Shown piece after piece: positions 46,660 to 55,845 of a stretch of DNA of 64,000 bases. The translations under genes were made by a program, and so were the position numbers. The DNA is from Bartonella rochalimae ATCC BAA-1498 (GTDB lineage: Bacteria; Pseudomonadota; Alphaproteobacteria; Rhizobiales; Rhizobiaceae): the NCBI RefSeq assembly GCF_000706645.1, contig NZ_KL407338.1:201405-265404 (forward strand), in the 5' to 3' direction. Within the stretch, counting starts at the first letter, position 1; every line of letters starts with the position of its first letter. The notes under the pieces are model-generated. The model was given only the letters and a program-made list of their open reading frames with translations, did not search any database and was not told the DNA's origin.

Positions 46660-47185
46660 CATTATAGTATTGAATTACGCGGTAGCTGAGAATGTTTGTG
46701 AAGCAGAAATGATTACGGCTTCTAAGCGCTATAATGTACCATTAGGTATCTTATATGCAGTTGGGCTAACAGAAACAGGCCATAAAGAATCGCTCCAACC
46801 TTATGCATTAAATATTGATGGCAAGGCTGTTTTTGCAAAAAACCAAGCGGAAGCTTTACATATCTTTAAAAATGCTAAACGCTCTGGAGCTAAATTCATT
46901 GATGTAGGTTGTATGCAAATTAATCATTATTACCACGGTAAGAATTTTTTTTCTGTTGTAGAAATGTTAAAACCTCGTCTTAATGTTGATTATGCTGCGC
47001 GTTTTTTAAAAAAATTATACGAAAAAGAAGGCAGCTGGACTATGGCAGTTGCACGCTACCATGCAGGGCCTAATAATGATCCAGCTCAAAAGGGCTATGT
47101 GTGTCGTGTTATGCGTAACATGATTGCTAGCGGTTTTGGTCGATGGACTCCTAATTCTCAAGCTTTTTGTAAAGGAGCCTTATGA
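46553..47185 (+). CDS. Lytic transglycosylase-like protein
   Basis: Probably cuts peptidoglycan to let the rod or hook through. 210 residues from ATG 46553: signal or anchor (HFWIFLLKIFLHAFLIGWSS), then an SLT domain: SKRYNVPLGILYAVGLTETG with the likely catalytic Glu in LTETG, GCMQINHYYHGKNFFSVVEM, and AVARYHAGPNN. The equivalent gene follows fliK in rhizobia. Starts at 46493 or 46538 are possible but would lengthen the overlap with fliK; GGAA before 46553 favours that start. Confidence 0.85.
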   Translation: MNQSNFSSNFRYQMQHFWIFLLKIFLHAFLIGWSSSIIVLNYAVAENVCEAEMITASKRYNVPLGILYAVGLTETGHKESLQPYALNIDGKAVFAKNQAEALHIFKNAKRSGAKFIDVGCMQINHYYHGKNFFSVVEMLKPRLNVDYAARFLKKLYEKEGSWTMAVARYHAGPNNDPAQKGYVCRVMRNMIASGFGRWTPNSQAFCKGAL

Positions 47186-47448
47186 ATCATTATGACAAAA
47201 ATAGTAAATTATTTTGATAAAAAAATGAAAATTTGTTTCATTTTGAGATGATATTAATTTTTGTAACAATCTATAGTTGTTTTTTTGTGTCAAAAAACAC
47301 AACCAAAAATAGTAATCGCGTCTTTATAGATAATAAATCGTAAAAATAACTTGTGTTTTTAAAAATTAAAGTTGTATAAATTTAGCAATATGTAGATTTC
47401 CTGCGTATACATTTTAAATTTTAGTTCTAAATTGCTGAGTGAGTGCTT

Positions 47449-48144
47449 ATGATTGTTGTAGTAGATGACCGTAAATTGGTAACAGATGGCTATGCTACCT
47501 TATTTTCTCGCGAAGGAGTTGCTGCAACAGGCTTAGCCCCTTCAGATTTTAGTCAGTGGATTTCAACAGCTTCACATAATGAGATATCTTCACTTGAAGC
47601 AGTTCTTTTAGGAAAATGTGAAAACCAAATCGAATTACCAAAAAAAATTCGAAATTACAGCTCGACTCCAATTTTAGCTCTAACAGAAACAAACATTTTG
47701 GATCATACAATAGAACTTTTTCAATCAGGTATCGATGATGTAATCCGCAAACCAATCCACGTCCGCGAAATTCTAGCGCGAATCGCTGCTATCCGCAGAC
47801 GAATTGGAAATGATATACGAGGAGCAAATACCGCAGTCGAAGTTGGCCCTATTAGCGTCTTCAATGATGGACGTGACCCACAAATCAATGGAGTAAATCT
47901 ACCTCTTCCACGCAGGGAACGCCGTATTCTCGAATACTTAATAGCAAACGCAGGAAAACGTGTTAATAAAACACAAATATTCAATGCGGTATACGGAATC
48001 TTTGATGAAACAATAGAAGAGAACGTTGTAGAAAGCCACATTAGTAAACTTCGCAAGAAACTAAAAGCAAAACTCAACTACGACATTATAGATTCGAAAA
48101 GATTCCTTGGTTACAGCTTACAAATTAAAAATCAATTAGATTAA
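47449..48144 (+). CDS. ftcR: Flagellar transcriptional regulator FtcR (Rem-like)
   Basis: OmpR-type regulator: receiver domain residues 1 to about 115 and a C-terminal winged helix (LPLPRRERRILEYLIANAGK, RVNKTQIFNAVYGIFDETIE, VVESHISKLRKKLKAKLNYD). In Brucella FtcR activates flagellar genes including fliF; Rem is its S. meliloti counterpart. The receiver looks atypical: where a phosphoacceptor Asp is expected (beta-3) the sequence reads LEAVLLGKCEN, with Gly at that place. ATG 47449 is the conserved start (MIVVVDDRKLVTDGY); a GTG at 47443 is also open. Between the transglycosylase and flgE, the rhizobial position. Confidence 0.93.
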   Translation: MIVVVDDRKLVTDGYATLFSREGVAATGLAPSDFSQWISTASHNEISSLEAVLLGKCENQIELPKKIRNYSSTPILALTETNILDHTIELFQSGIDDVIRKPIHVREILARIAAIRRRIGNDIRGANTAVEVGPISVFNDGRDPQINGVNLPLPRRERRILEYLIANAGKRVNKTQIFNAVYGIFDETIEENVVESHISKLRKKLKAKLNYDIIDSKRFLGYSLQIKNQLD

Positions 48145-48287
48145 ATTTGTATATAATTCCTCCACTTTTAAAATAAAACACCTAATATTAACACTCTAAT
48201 TCAAAACCAATACAAACCCACTAAAAACAAATTATGTTTTTTTTATGATCATATAATTTATTTTTGTAAAAACATTTAAGCAAAAGC

Positions 48288-48315
48288 TTCACACAAGGAA
48301 GTTTATTTATAGTAG
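48288..48315 (+). promoter_or_regulatory. Candidate flagellar element before flgE
   Basis: TTCACACAAGGAAGTTTATT, 30-57 bases before flgE, is a loose relative of the element before fliF and flhA. Weak. Confidence 0.2.
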
Positions 48316-48345
48316 TGTTATAAGCTAAAGATCATAGGAGATGAT

Positions 48346-49554
48346 ATGGGTATTTACGGAATGATGCGTACTGGTGTTTCTGGTATGAACGCTCAAGGAA
48401 CGCGGCTTTCTGGTGTAGCTGACAATGTCGCTAATGCTGGTACAATTGGATATAAACGTACGAATGTCCAGTTTTCTAATTATGTAACGCCTTCAGGACA
48501 ATATGCTTACGTTTCTGGCGGAGTGAAGAGTCATATTGGTCATGATATTTCGATTGGTGGTCCAGCGCGTGCAACAGGTCGTTCTGGTGATACAATGATT
48601 CACGGAAATGGTTTTTTTCGTGTAGCAGATGAAAATGGAAAAGAATTTTTAACGCGTGCAGGGTCTTTTGTACGCGATAAAGATGGGTATCTTCGCAATA
48701 CTGCAGGATATTATCTTTTAAATGAAGATGGAGAAAAGATTCAAATTAAAGGCGGTCCAACTGATTTATTCGGCCCTGAAGCGACGACGAAAATTGATTT
48801 TAAAGTAAACTTTAATCCGAGTGCAAAGGTTGTTGAGCCGAAGGATGGTAAAATTGATCCTGAGAAACCTGAAACTTATAGTCAGAAAAAATCAATGACG
48901 ACTTATGACAGTCAAGGTAAAAAGGTTCAGGTTGATTTCTATATGAGAAAAACTGCTGAAAATAAGTGGGTTGTTGATGCTTATTCTGACGGGAAAAAAG
49001 TTGGTTCTACAGAGTTTAACTTTGATAAAGAAGGAAATCTTATAGCGCCTACAAAAGAATTTAAGTTAACATTGCCAGATAGTGAGGGGAATACTTTTGA
49101 GGTCAATGTTAATTTTGGCGGGGTGGGGGCAGATTCCCTGGTGACCCAAAAGGGCAATTTATTTGCTTTTGAAGGGGAAGCAGATGGTATGGAGTCGGGT
49201 GCCTTTGATGGTTTCACCTTTGGTAAAAATGGTGAAATTGAGGTTATGTATTCCAATCAAAAAACGCGGACAATTGGGTATATAGGTGTTACGACTGTGG
49301 CTTCACCAGACAGTTTGACTTTTTTAGGTGGGACTGTTTTTGAAACTAATAGTCAGACGGGGCCTCAAATGATGGGGCGTCCTGGTGATGGTGTCTTTGG
49401 TACTCTATCTTCTGGTTATTTGGAGGATTCAAACGTTGATATGGGCGATGAACTGACAGATATGATTGAGGCGCAACGGAATTATACAGCGAATTCCAAA
49501 GTATTTCAGACGGGTTCGGAGTTGATGGATGTTATTGTTAATTTGAAACGATAA
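48346..49554 (+). CDS. flgE: Flagellar hook protein FlgE
   Basis: Main hook subunit, 402 residues. N-terminal MRTGVSGMNAQGTRLSGVAD and VANAGTIGYKRTNVQFSNYV, GNGFFRVADENGKEFLTRAG, a variable middle, and the C-terminal SGYLEDSNVDMGDELTDMIE plus AQRNYTANSKVFQTGSELMD. Starts the flgE-flgK-flgL-flaF-flbT-flgD-fliQ operon, 200 bases after ftcR. Confidence 0.97.
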   Translation: MGIYGMMRTGVSGMNAQGTRLSGVADNVANAGTIGYKRTNVQFSNYVTPSGQYAYVSGGVKSHIGHDISIGGPARATGRSGDTMIHGNGFFRVADENGKEFLTRAGSFVRDKDGYLRNTAGYYLLNEDGEKIQIKGGPTDLFGPEATTKIDFKVNFNPSAKVVEPKDGKIDPEKPETYSQKKSMTTYDSQGKKVQVDFYMRKTAENKWVVDAYSDGKKVGSTEFNFDKEGNLIAPTKEFKLTLPDSEGNTFEVNVNFGGVGADSLVTQKGNLFAFEGEADGMESGAFDGFTFGKNGEIEVMYSNQKTRTIGYIGVTTVASPDSLTFLGGTVFETNSQTGPQMMGRPGDGVFGTLSSGYLEDSNVDMGDELTDMIEAQRNYTANSKVFQTGSELMDVIVNLKR

Positions 49555-49584
49555 TGTAAACACAATCAAAAAGGGGATAAGATT

Positions 49585-50955
49585 ATGTCGCTTAACTTAG
49601 CACTTAATTCAGCCCGAAACTCGTTAAAAGCGACTACAGGTCGACTTGATACTGTTTCGCGTAATGTTGTAAAAGCAGGAGATCCGAATTATACGCGTCG
49701 CACTTCATATTTAGAATCGGGGCCGGGGGGAGCGGTTCATGTTGTTGTACGTCGTGATGGTGATATCCATTTATTGAATAATTATTTGGTTAAAGCAAGC
49801 GAGGCTGCTGCTGCTGGCAGTCTTTCTAATGGGCTGAATCGTTTATCTGATATTTATGGATCGGATCGATTTTCAAATTCACCTTCTAAATTGCTTGGTG
49901 AATTTCAAAAAGCACTTCAATTGTATGCGAATGATCCACAACAGCGTTCTAATGGAGATGCAGCAGTCGATCGTGCTCGTGATTTAGCCAAAGGGTTGAA
50001 TGCAGGAAGTCGTGAAATTGAAAAGTCATATAATGATGTGAATAGTGATATTCAAGATTCTGTTGATTACATTAATGATTTATTGCAAAAATTTCATGAG
50101 CTTGATCAGTTGGTAGCGCGGGAGAGAAATGCAAATCGGGATGATAGTGTTTATATGGATCAAAGAGATGCTATTTTAAAAGAGTTGTCTCAAGAAATCG
50201 GTATCAATACAGTTAATCATTCTGATGGAACAATGTCCATTTATGGTATGGATGGCAGTACTTTATACGATAAAATGCCACGGACAGTATCATTTCAATT
50301 CAGCACTTCTTTGCCATCTGGTATTTCTGGAAAACAGATTTTCATTGATGGTGTCCCTTTAGGTCATTCATCCTTTATTGATCCTAATGGAGGTGGTAAT
50401 CTCGGTGGTTTATTGAAGCTACGTGATGATATTATACCACAATATCAAAAGCAGTTAGACGAAATAGCAAATGCTTTGATGCAGATGTTTCCTGGTCCTC
50501 CTTCTTTATTTTTAGATGGAGAGCAGCCTAGTGGTCAGATCGGTGCTCTTGAGGGTTTAGCAGGAAGGATACAACTTAATCCTATATTTGACAGCAAAAC
50601 AGAAGGTGGTGGTCCAGAACATTTTGGTGATAAACTTCAAGAATTAGTAGATTCTTTTAATGAGAAACAAAAATTTGGAACGGGTACAGGTTTGGATCTA
50701 GAGCAGTCAATTATGGATTTTGGTAAAAACTCAGTAGGCTGGCTTCAAGGTTTGCGGTCAAACGCAGATAAAGAAGCTAGATATAAAGGCACAATGTTTT
50801 TGCATGCTGCTGAGGCATTATCCAATGCAACGGGTGTCAATACAGATGATGAATTAGCCTTGATGTTGCAATTAGAGCAGACATATGGAGCAACCTCTCG
50901 TATTATTAGTACGGTTGGTAAAATGCTAGATGATCTTCTAGCAGCAGTTAGGTAG
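49585..50955 (+). CDS. flgK: Flagellar hook-associated protein FlgK (HAP1)
   Basis: Hook-filament junction protein. 456 residues with SLNLALNSARNSLKATTGRL, TVSRNVVKAGDPNYTRRTSY at the N-terminus, LSQEIGINTVNHSDGTMSIY internally and the C-terminal helix VNTDDELALMLQLEQTYGAT. The usual N-V-A-N in the N-terminal motif is altered to NVVKAGDPNYTRR here. Slightly short for FlgK. flgL starts 7 bases after it. Confidence 0.94.
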   Translation: MSLNLALNSARNSLKATTGRLDTVSRNVVKAGDPNYTRRTSYLESGPGGAVHVVVRRDGDIHLLNNYLVKASEAAAAGSLSNGLNRLSDIYGSDRFSNSPSKLLGEFQKALQLYANDPQQRSNGDAAVDRARDLAKGLNAGSREIEKSYNDVNSDIQDSVDYINDLLQKFHELDQLVARERNANRDDSVYMDQRDAILKELSQEIGINTVNHSDGTMSIYGMDGSTLYDKMPRTVSFQFSTSLPSGISGKQIFIDGVPLGHSSFIDPNGGGNLGGLLKLRDDIIPQYQKQLDEIANALMQMFPGPPSLFLDGEQPSGQIGALEGLAGRIQLNPIFDSKTEGGGPEHFGDKLQELVDSFNEKQKFGTGTGLDLEQSIMDFGKNSVGWLQGLRSNADKEARYKGTMFLHAAEALSNATGVNTDDELALMLQLEQTYGATSRIISTVGKMLDDLLAAVR

Positions 50956-50962
50956 GTGTAAA

Positions 50963-52045
50963 GTGAGAGTTCCTTCAATTTCGACATATGTTTTAAACAA
51001 TGCAAGGCGTAATCTAATTTCTGAGGGGAAGTCTGATTTGATGAAGGCTGGCTATGAAATGGCTACTGGACAGGTGTATGATCCAGGTCTTACATTGGGG
51101 CGTAAAACAGGACGCTTAATGGATATTGAGAATCAGATGAGTTATCTCGAAGGTTATAGTACAAGCAATAAACTTCTTTCATTGAGATTATCTTCTGTGC
51201 AGGCTGCGATTCAAAGTTTAATTGCGTCAGGTGATAAAGAATCAACGCCAGGGTCATTGGTTGTTTTTAATAATATGCTTGTCGGTGATGCAGGAAATGC
51301 GGCACCATCTGCAGCGCAAGCTGTTGCCCAAAATGCTTTGAGTGCATTTATTTCAGCTTTAAATACTAATTTTAATGGTGAATATATATTTGGTGGGACA
51401 AATACGAGTGAACCACCGTTAAAGTTTTATAAAGTATGTGGTGAAACGGGTCCCAGTAAAATTGTGCACGAAGCGTTTGAGAATTTTCTAAATGGCAGAA
51501 AACCAGAAGATCTCACCAGTGAAGAGATGGAAGAATTTATTGATGGGCCTTTTAGTGATTTATTTAATGAAGAGAATTTTAAGGAATTTTTTTCAAATGC
51601 TAAGGATGGTTCTACTGAGAAGCATATTGCACCCAATGGTGATAAGGTAGATGTTGCAGTAAGTGCTAATGATAAAGGTTTTCGCGATGCTATGAAAAAT
51701 CTGATTTTAGTCGCAGAATTTGGTGATATCGGTTTATCAAAAGAAGCACAAGAAAGTCTTTTTTCAAGAGCGCGAGTGTCTGCTGACAATACATCTACAA
51801 GTAGTGTTGTGGATGAAATTACTGCAACAGCTTCTAGAGTAGGAAGTACAGAAACAAGGGTTAAAGCGGCTACGCACCAAATTGAAACTCAAGTAGGCCT
51901 TCTTAAAGGAGCACAAATTGATATGATTGGTGTCGATGCGGCAGAGGTCGCTCAAAAAGTCAAAGCTTTGGAGGCTATGTTAGAGGCTTCTTATACTTTG
52001 ACAGATATGATAAGGCGATTAAGTCTTATTAATTATTTAAAATAA
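50963..52045 (+). CDS. flgL: Flagellar hook-associated protein FlgL (HAP3)
   Basis: Second hook-filament junction protein; flagellin-like fold. 360 residues from GTG 50963. N-terminal VPSISTYVLNNARRNLISEG and LGRKTGRLMDIENQMSYLEG, NFNGEYIFGGTNTSEPPLKF in the middle, and the C-terminal flagellin-type helix VAQKVKALEAMLEASYTLTD. The only flagellin-superfamily gene in the window besides flgK. Strongly linked to flgK. Confidence 0.94.
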   Translation: MRVPSISTYVLNNARRNLISEGKSDLMKAGYEMATGQVYDPGLTLGRKTGRLMDIENQMSYLEGYSTSNKLLSLRLSSVQAAIQSLIASGDKESTPGSLVVFNNMLVGDAGNAAPSAAQAVAQNALSAFISALNTNFNGEYIFGGTNTSEPPLKFYKVCGETGPSKIVHEAFENFLNGRKPEDLTSEEMEEFIDGPFSDLFNEENFKEFFSNAKDGSTEKHIAPNGDKVDVAVSANDKGFRDAMKNLILVAEFGDIGLSKEAQESLFSRARVSADNTSTSSVVDEITATASRVGSTETRVKAATHQIETQVGLLKGAQIDMIGVDAAEVAQKVKALEAMLEASYTLTDMIRRLSLINYLK

Positions 52046-52062
52046 AGAGGTTTAGCTGTTTA

Positions 52063-52431
52063 ATGTATCAAATGCGATATGAAGATGTCATGGAAGATGA
52101 TGCAATGAGCGCACGTGAGCGCGAACGATTTTTATTTGATCGTTGTATCAAGCTGCTTTTAGCTGCAAAAGCCAAAGGTCCTGGTTCTTGTGAAGCTAAG
52201 GATGCAGTTCAGTTTGCCCGAAAGCTTTGGGTTATTCTTATTGAAGATCTTGGGCAAGCAGCAAATGCTTTACCACAGGCATTGAAAGCTTCTCTTATTT
52301 CTATTGGTTTTTTTATTTTAAAAGAAATTCAGAAATTAGATGAAGGAGAGATTACTGATTTTGATGTTCTTGTTGAGATCTCTGAATCTATTCGTGATGG
52401 TTTGGCAGAAAATGCGGAGATATATGAATGA
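52063..52431 (+). CDS. flaF: Flagellin biosynthesis regulator FlaF
   Basis: 122 residues, helical and soluble: ARERERFLFDRCIKLLLAAK, VQFARKLWVILIEDLGQAAN and EIQKLDEGEITDFDVLVEIS match FlaF, which in Caulobacter and Brucella relatives is required for flagellin production. The stop overlaps flbT by 4 bases (ATGA), pairing the two opposing flagellin regulators. Confidence 0.94.
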   Translation: MYQMRYEDVMEDDAMSARERERFLFDRCIKLLLAAKAKGPGSCEAKDAVQFARKLWVILIEDLGQAANALPQALKASLISIGFFILKEIQKLDEGEITDFDVLVEISESIRDGLAENAEIYE

Positions 52432-52871
52432 GCAAAAAAACAATCCGTTTGACACTCAAACCAAATGAAAGAATCTTTCTTAATGGTGCTGTATTACGGG
52501 TGGATCGTAAAGTAACTTTTGAATTATTAAATGATGCAACTTTTCTTTTAGAAGGGCATGTTTTACAAGTTGAAGATACTGATACTCCTCTTAAACAGCT
52601 TTATTTTTCTGCTCAGCTTGTGTTGATTAATCCAAGCGAAGCGGAGAAAGCATTAACTGTGTTTGTTAATCTGTTAAAAAAGTTACTTCAAACCTTTACT
52701 GATTGTGACCTTTTGAAAGGCTTAAAGGAGTGTATTTATTTAACTGAGCAAAATAAAATTTTTGAGGTATTAAAAGTTCTTCGTAGTTTGTTTCAGAAAG
52801 AAGCACAGATTATGGGTAAAATATCCTCACCAAATACGACAAGTATAAGTGTAAGACAAGTTGGAATGTAA
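52428..52871 (+). CDS. flbT: Flagellin mRNA repressor FlbT
   Basis: 147 residues: RLTLKPNERIFLNGAVLRVD, RKVTFELLNDATFLLEGHVL, QLYFSAQLVLINPSEAEKAL are the conserved N-terminal domain of FlbT, which binds the flagellin mRNA leader and limits translation in Caulobacter. Its presence implies a flagellin target gene outside the window. Followed 17 bases later by flgD. Confidence 0.95.
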   Translation: MSKKTIRLTLKPNERIFLNGAVLRVDRKVTFELLNDATFLLEGHVLQVEDTDTPLKQLYFSAQLVLINPSEAEKALTVFVNLLKKLLQTFTDCDLLKGLKECIYLTEQNKIFEVLKVLRSLFQKEAQIMGKISSPNTTSISVRQVGM

Positions 52872-52888
52872 CGTTAACGAGGTGTGAT

Positions 52889-53398
52889 ATGGCATTGGAC
52901 GCGGTTAGTGCTCCTAGAAGTTATTCTCAAGATGATGGTGGACAGCCGGAGATGGCTGGAGCAAAGAAGAATGCAGATTATGATATGTTTATAAAGTTGT
53001 TGGTAGCACAGATGAAAAATCAAGATCCAACAAAACCTATGGATTCAACAGAATTTGTATCGCAATTAGCAAGTTTTTCATCTGTTGAACAAGCTATAAA
53101 AATGAATGAAACACTTTCCCAGATGCTTTCTAATGGATTAATCAACGGAGCAGAGGGGTATGTCGGTAAATATATACAATTTACAGATGAAAAAGATAAA
53201 GTTATTGAAGGATATGTGGTTTCTATTGATATTTATAGTGATGGGATAGTTGCGACATTGGACAATGGTGAAAAAGTTGTTATTGGCCCAGGTGTTAAGG
53301 TTATGACTGAAAAACCTGATGTAGAGGGTGAGAAACCTGGCGAAAATGGTGAGAAACCTGAAGCTGATGGTCATAAATCTTATGTTGGTAGGTTCTAG
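52889..53398 (+). CDS. flgD: Flagellar hook capping protein FlgD
   Basis: Scaffold for hook assembly. 169 residues. The conserved core is YDMFIKLLVAQMKNQDPTKP, MDSTEFVSQLASFSSVEQAI and INGAEGYVGKYIQFTDEKDK; a short barrel-like part follows. The C-terminus ends in a degenerate repeat of about 8-9 residues (MTEKPDVEGEKPGENGEKPE, about 53305-53365) in place of longer tails. fliQ begins 3 bases downstream. Confidence 0.93.
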   Translation: MALDAVSAPRSYSQDDGGQPEMAGAKKNADYDMFIKLLVAQMKNQDPTKPMDSTEFVSQLASFSSVEQAIKMNETLSQMLSNGLINGAEGYVGKYIQFTDEKDKVIEGYVVSIDIYSDGIVATLDNGEKVVIGPGVKVMTEKPDVEGEKPGENGEKPEADGHKSYVGRF

Positions 53399-53401
53399 AG
53401 T

Positions 53402-53668
53402 ATGAATGAAGCTGATGCTATTGATATGGTAACAGCAGCTATATGGACTATTTTAACTGCTAGTGGTCCAGCAGTTTTTGCTGCAATGTCTGCAGGTATT
53501 ATTATTGCTTTATTTCAAGCTTTAACACAAATTCAGGAAATGACGCTGACATTTATTCCAAAAATTATTATTATTTTTTTAGTGTTAGCATTTACAGCTC
53601 CGTTTGTTGGAGGGCAGATTTATGCTTTCACACAATTAGTTTATAATCGAATAGAAACGGGATTTTAG
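53402..53668 (+). CDS. fliQ: Flagellar biosynthesis protein FliQ
   Basis: Export-gate protein with two membrane helices. 88 residues: AVFAAMSAGIIIALFQALTQ, IQEMTLTFIPKIIIIFLVLA is the FliQ signature. Last gene of the flgE operon and of the flagellar region. Confidence 0.96.
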   Translation: MNEADAIDMVTAAIWTILTASGPAVFAAMSAGIIIALFQALTQIQEMTLTFIPKIIIIFLVLAFTAPFVGGQIYAFTQLVYNRIETGF

Positions 53669-53936
53669 AAGTTTTTGTTAACAGTATATCACAAGATACT
53701 AGAATATTTTTATATTTGCATACGTAAAACTATTAACTGATAAGCTTTCTTATATAAGCTAAATTATTATATTTAATGCATAAATAAATGTAATATCATT
53801 GAAATTTTTGGGAAAATTCCCTGTAAAATGCACATTAAATTTTAAGAAAAGCCCTTTTTGCTTTTATAAATAATAATTATTTACTTCACACTAATTGTTT
53901 TAGTTCAATTATCATTCTGCAAATTTCATATCTATT

Positions 53937-54299
53937 TTATGCAGCACTTTCTTTCTCTACCGCAATTAATTTCCCATCTGCTTTTTGTGCTGTAGGCAGC
54001 TCTTCTTTCTTTACCATTTCACGTTGTTGCATCGGTTGATACTTATATTCTTCTTCAGCATTTAAAAAGAAAAAGTTATCATTGTCTGTGACTGGTTTCA
54101 TTATTTCCTGACGGATAAGCTCATTAATATGTGCAAGCATATCAGAAATATTTGCTGAAAGAGGATAATGAGGCATGGGTTCAACAATAGGAGCCATTTT
54201 TGTAAGTTTTTGAGTTTGTTGCACTTCATTTTTAGAAAAGGCTATTTGTGGCATTAATGCTGCAAAGTGCATTGTTGAAGCAACTCCCCTCGGTTTCAT
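53937..54299 (-). CDS. Hypothetical protein
   Basis: 120 residues from ATG 54299 (GAGGGG lies 8 bases upstream; a GTG at 54305 is too close). Composition is Met/Gln/Glu-rich: MKPRGVASTMHFAALMPQIA, LSANISDMLAHINELIRQEI, EEYKYQPMQQREMVKKEELP. No signal peptide or membrane helix is clear. No family recognised. Convergent with fliQ. The good ribosome binding site favours a real gene. Confidence 0.6.
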   Translation of the reverse strand: MKPRGVASTMHFAALMPQIAFSKNEVQQTQKLTKMAPIVEPMPHYPLSANISDMLAHINELIRQEIMKPVTDNDNFFFLNAEEEYKYQPMQQREMVKKEELPTAQKADGKLIAVEKESAA

Positions 54300-55086
54300 A
54301 ATCACTACCCCTCGTTACATTAACTACTCAATGATTCACAAGAATAATCGACTTTTTTTATAAAATCAAGCTGCTAATAGGTATTCCTTATATTTAATTC
54401 AAGAGCTTAATTTGTAGACAGCTTTTTAGAAAAGCGAGTGTTAATAATTGATCGTACTTATATATAGGAAAAATATATATAAATAAGATGCTTAGATAAA
54501 GAAAAACTGAATTTTCATTTTATATAATTTTTTTCTGAATATTTCTCATTTATAGAATAGGATTATTCAAATCTGTTTTATAGACTTATCAAAATTATTT
54601 TGAAATGTTTTTTTGAAAGCTATTCTTTGTAAGACACTAAAATAAATAAAATTTTCTTTATTAAAATCCAGTATATTAAGAGCTCCTTTTTTCATTTTAT
54701 AAATATTTAAGGTTATGTAGCATTAGTTTCTTTTTATAAAAAATGACTGAATTAGAATTGTCTTACGTACACTTGTTTTGTTTTTTGTAACACTATCTTC
54801 TGTTTTTGAAATAATAATTAGCAGACTCTTTGAAATTGTGTTGCTACTTTCTTGTCATTAGAGTTGATATTTTAATGATTAGCAATCAGGATCGAGGCAA
54901 AATTAGTTAGATAAAGAAAAAAGGATCAAGTTTTGAATGTAGAGTATAAATCACTAAATTTTATTAATTTTTTCAGAACTTAGATTATACCAAGATTGAT
55001 GGTATCAGAGTCTACTATTATTCAATATTCAAATTTTACTTTTTGTAGAAAATTTTGAAGAGTATGCAAGTGCTAAAGACGAGTTT
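54300..55086. other. AT-rich spacer
   Basis: About 790 bases between the hypothetical gene and the iron ABC operon end. No open frame, hairpin or RNA gene could be supported. Confidence 0.4.
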
Positions 55087-55845
55087 TTATTGGTAATAAA
55101 GAGCAATAGGTACATCATTGATGGTTGTTACTTGAATATCCATATCATAAATGTCTTTAAGAATTTTAGGCTGGATAATTTCTTTTGGACTCCCACAATA
55201 AATAGCTTTACCATTTTTGATTGCTACAATCAAATCTGAATAATATGAGGCAAAATTAATATCATGCATAACAAGAAGAATGGTTTTTTTTAATTCATTG
55301 GCTGTGCGGCGCAGTTGCTTCATTATTGAAACGGAATGTTTCATGTCGAGGTTGTTCAATGGTTCATCTAATAAAAAATAGTCAGTATTTTGACAAATGA
55401 CCATTGCAATAAAAGCACGTTGACGTTGTCCTCCAGAAAGTTCATCTAAAAAGCGCATTTCTAAGTTTTCTAAACCAAGATATTTAATAGCACTGTCAAT
55501 AAACTGTTTATCTTCATTGTTATACCGACCTTTAGAATAAGGATAGCGCCCAAAGCTTACTAAATCACGAACTGTTAGACGGACAGGTAAAGAATTATCT
55601 TGACGTAAAAGTGAAAGTTTTTTAGCTAAAATATCGTGTGGTGTCGTTTGAATATCAAAGCCATCGACATTAATTGTACCTTTAGTAATTGGCAGAAGGC
55701 GTCTAATCATCATCAAAAGAGTTGATTTTCCTGAACCATTAGGGCCAATAAGAGAAATAATTCCTCCCTCTGGTAAATGAAGGCATAAATTATCAATAAC
55801 CTTCCTAGCTCCATAGGTTTTGGAAAGATGATTGATTTCAATCAT
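55087..55845 (-). CDS. Iron/siderophore ABC transporter ATP-binding protein
   Basis: 252 residues of the FecCD/FepC-type importer ATPase. Walker A IGPNGSGKSTLLM, Q-loop region LSLLRQDNSLPVRLTVRDLV, signature LDELSGGQRQRAFIAMVICQ, Walker B YFLLDEPLNNLDM, and H-loop LLVMHDINFASYY are intact. Its closest recognised relatives in outline are CeuD/VctC/YclP, ATPases of catecholate siderophore uptake. Last gene of the operon, overlapping the upstream permease by 4 bases. Confidence 0.92.
   Translation of the reverse strand: MIEINHLSKTYGARKVIDNLCLHLPEGGIISLIGPNGSGKSTLLMMIRRLLPITKGTINVDGFDIQTTPHDILAKKLSLLRQDNSLPVRLTVRDLVSFGRYPYSKGRYNNEDKQFIDSAIKYLGLENLEMRFLDELSGGQRQRAFIAMVICQNTDYFLLDEPLNNLDMKHSVSIMKQLRRTANELKKTILLVMHDINFASYYSDLIVAIKNGKAIYCGSPKEIIQPKILKDIYDMDIQVTTINDVPIALYYQ

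Noticed and set aside
47280-47304. Hairpin TTGTGT/ACACAA before ftcR as a terminator
   Set aside because: Only 6 bp of weak stem and no T-run after it.
53830-53870. AAAAGC/GCTTTT hairpin after fliQ as the operon terminator
   Set aside because: Stem of 6 weak pairs with interrupted T-run; not convincing in this base composition.
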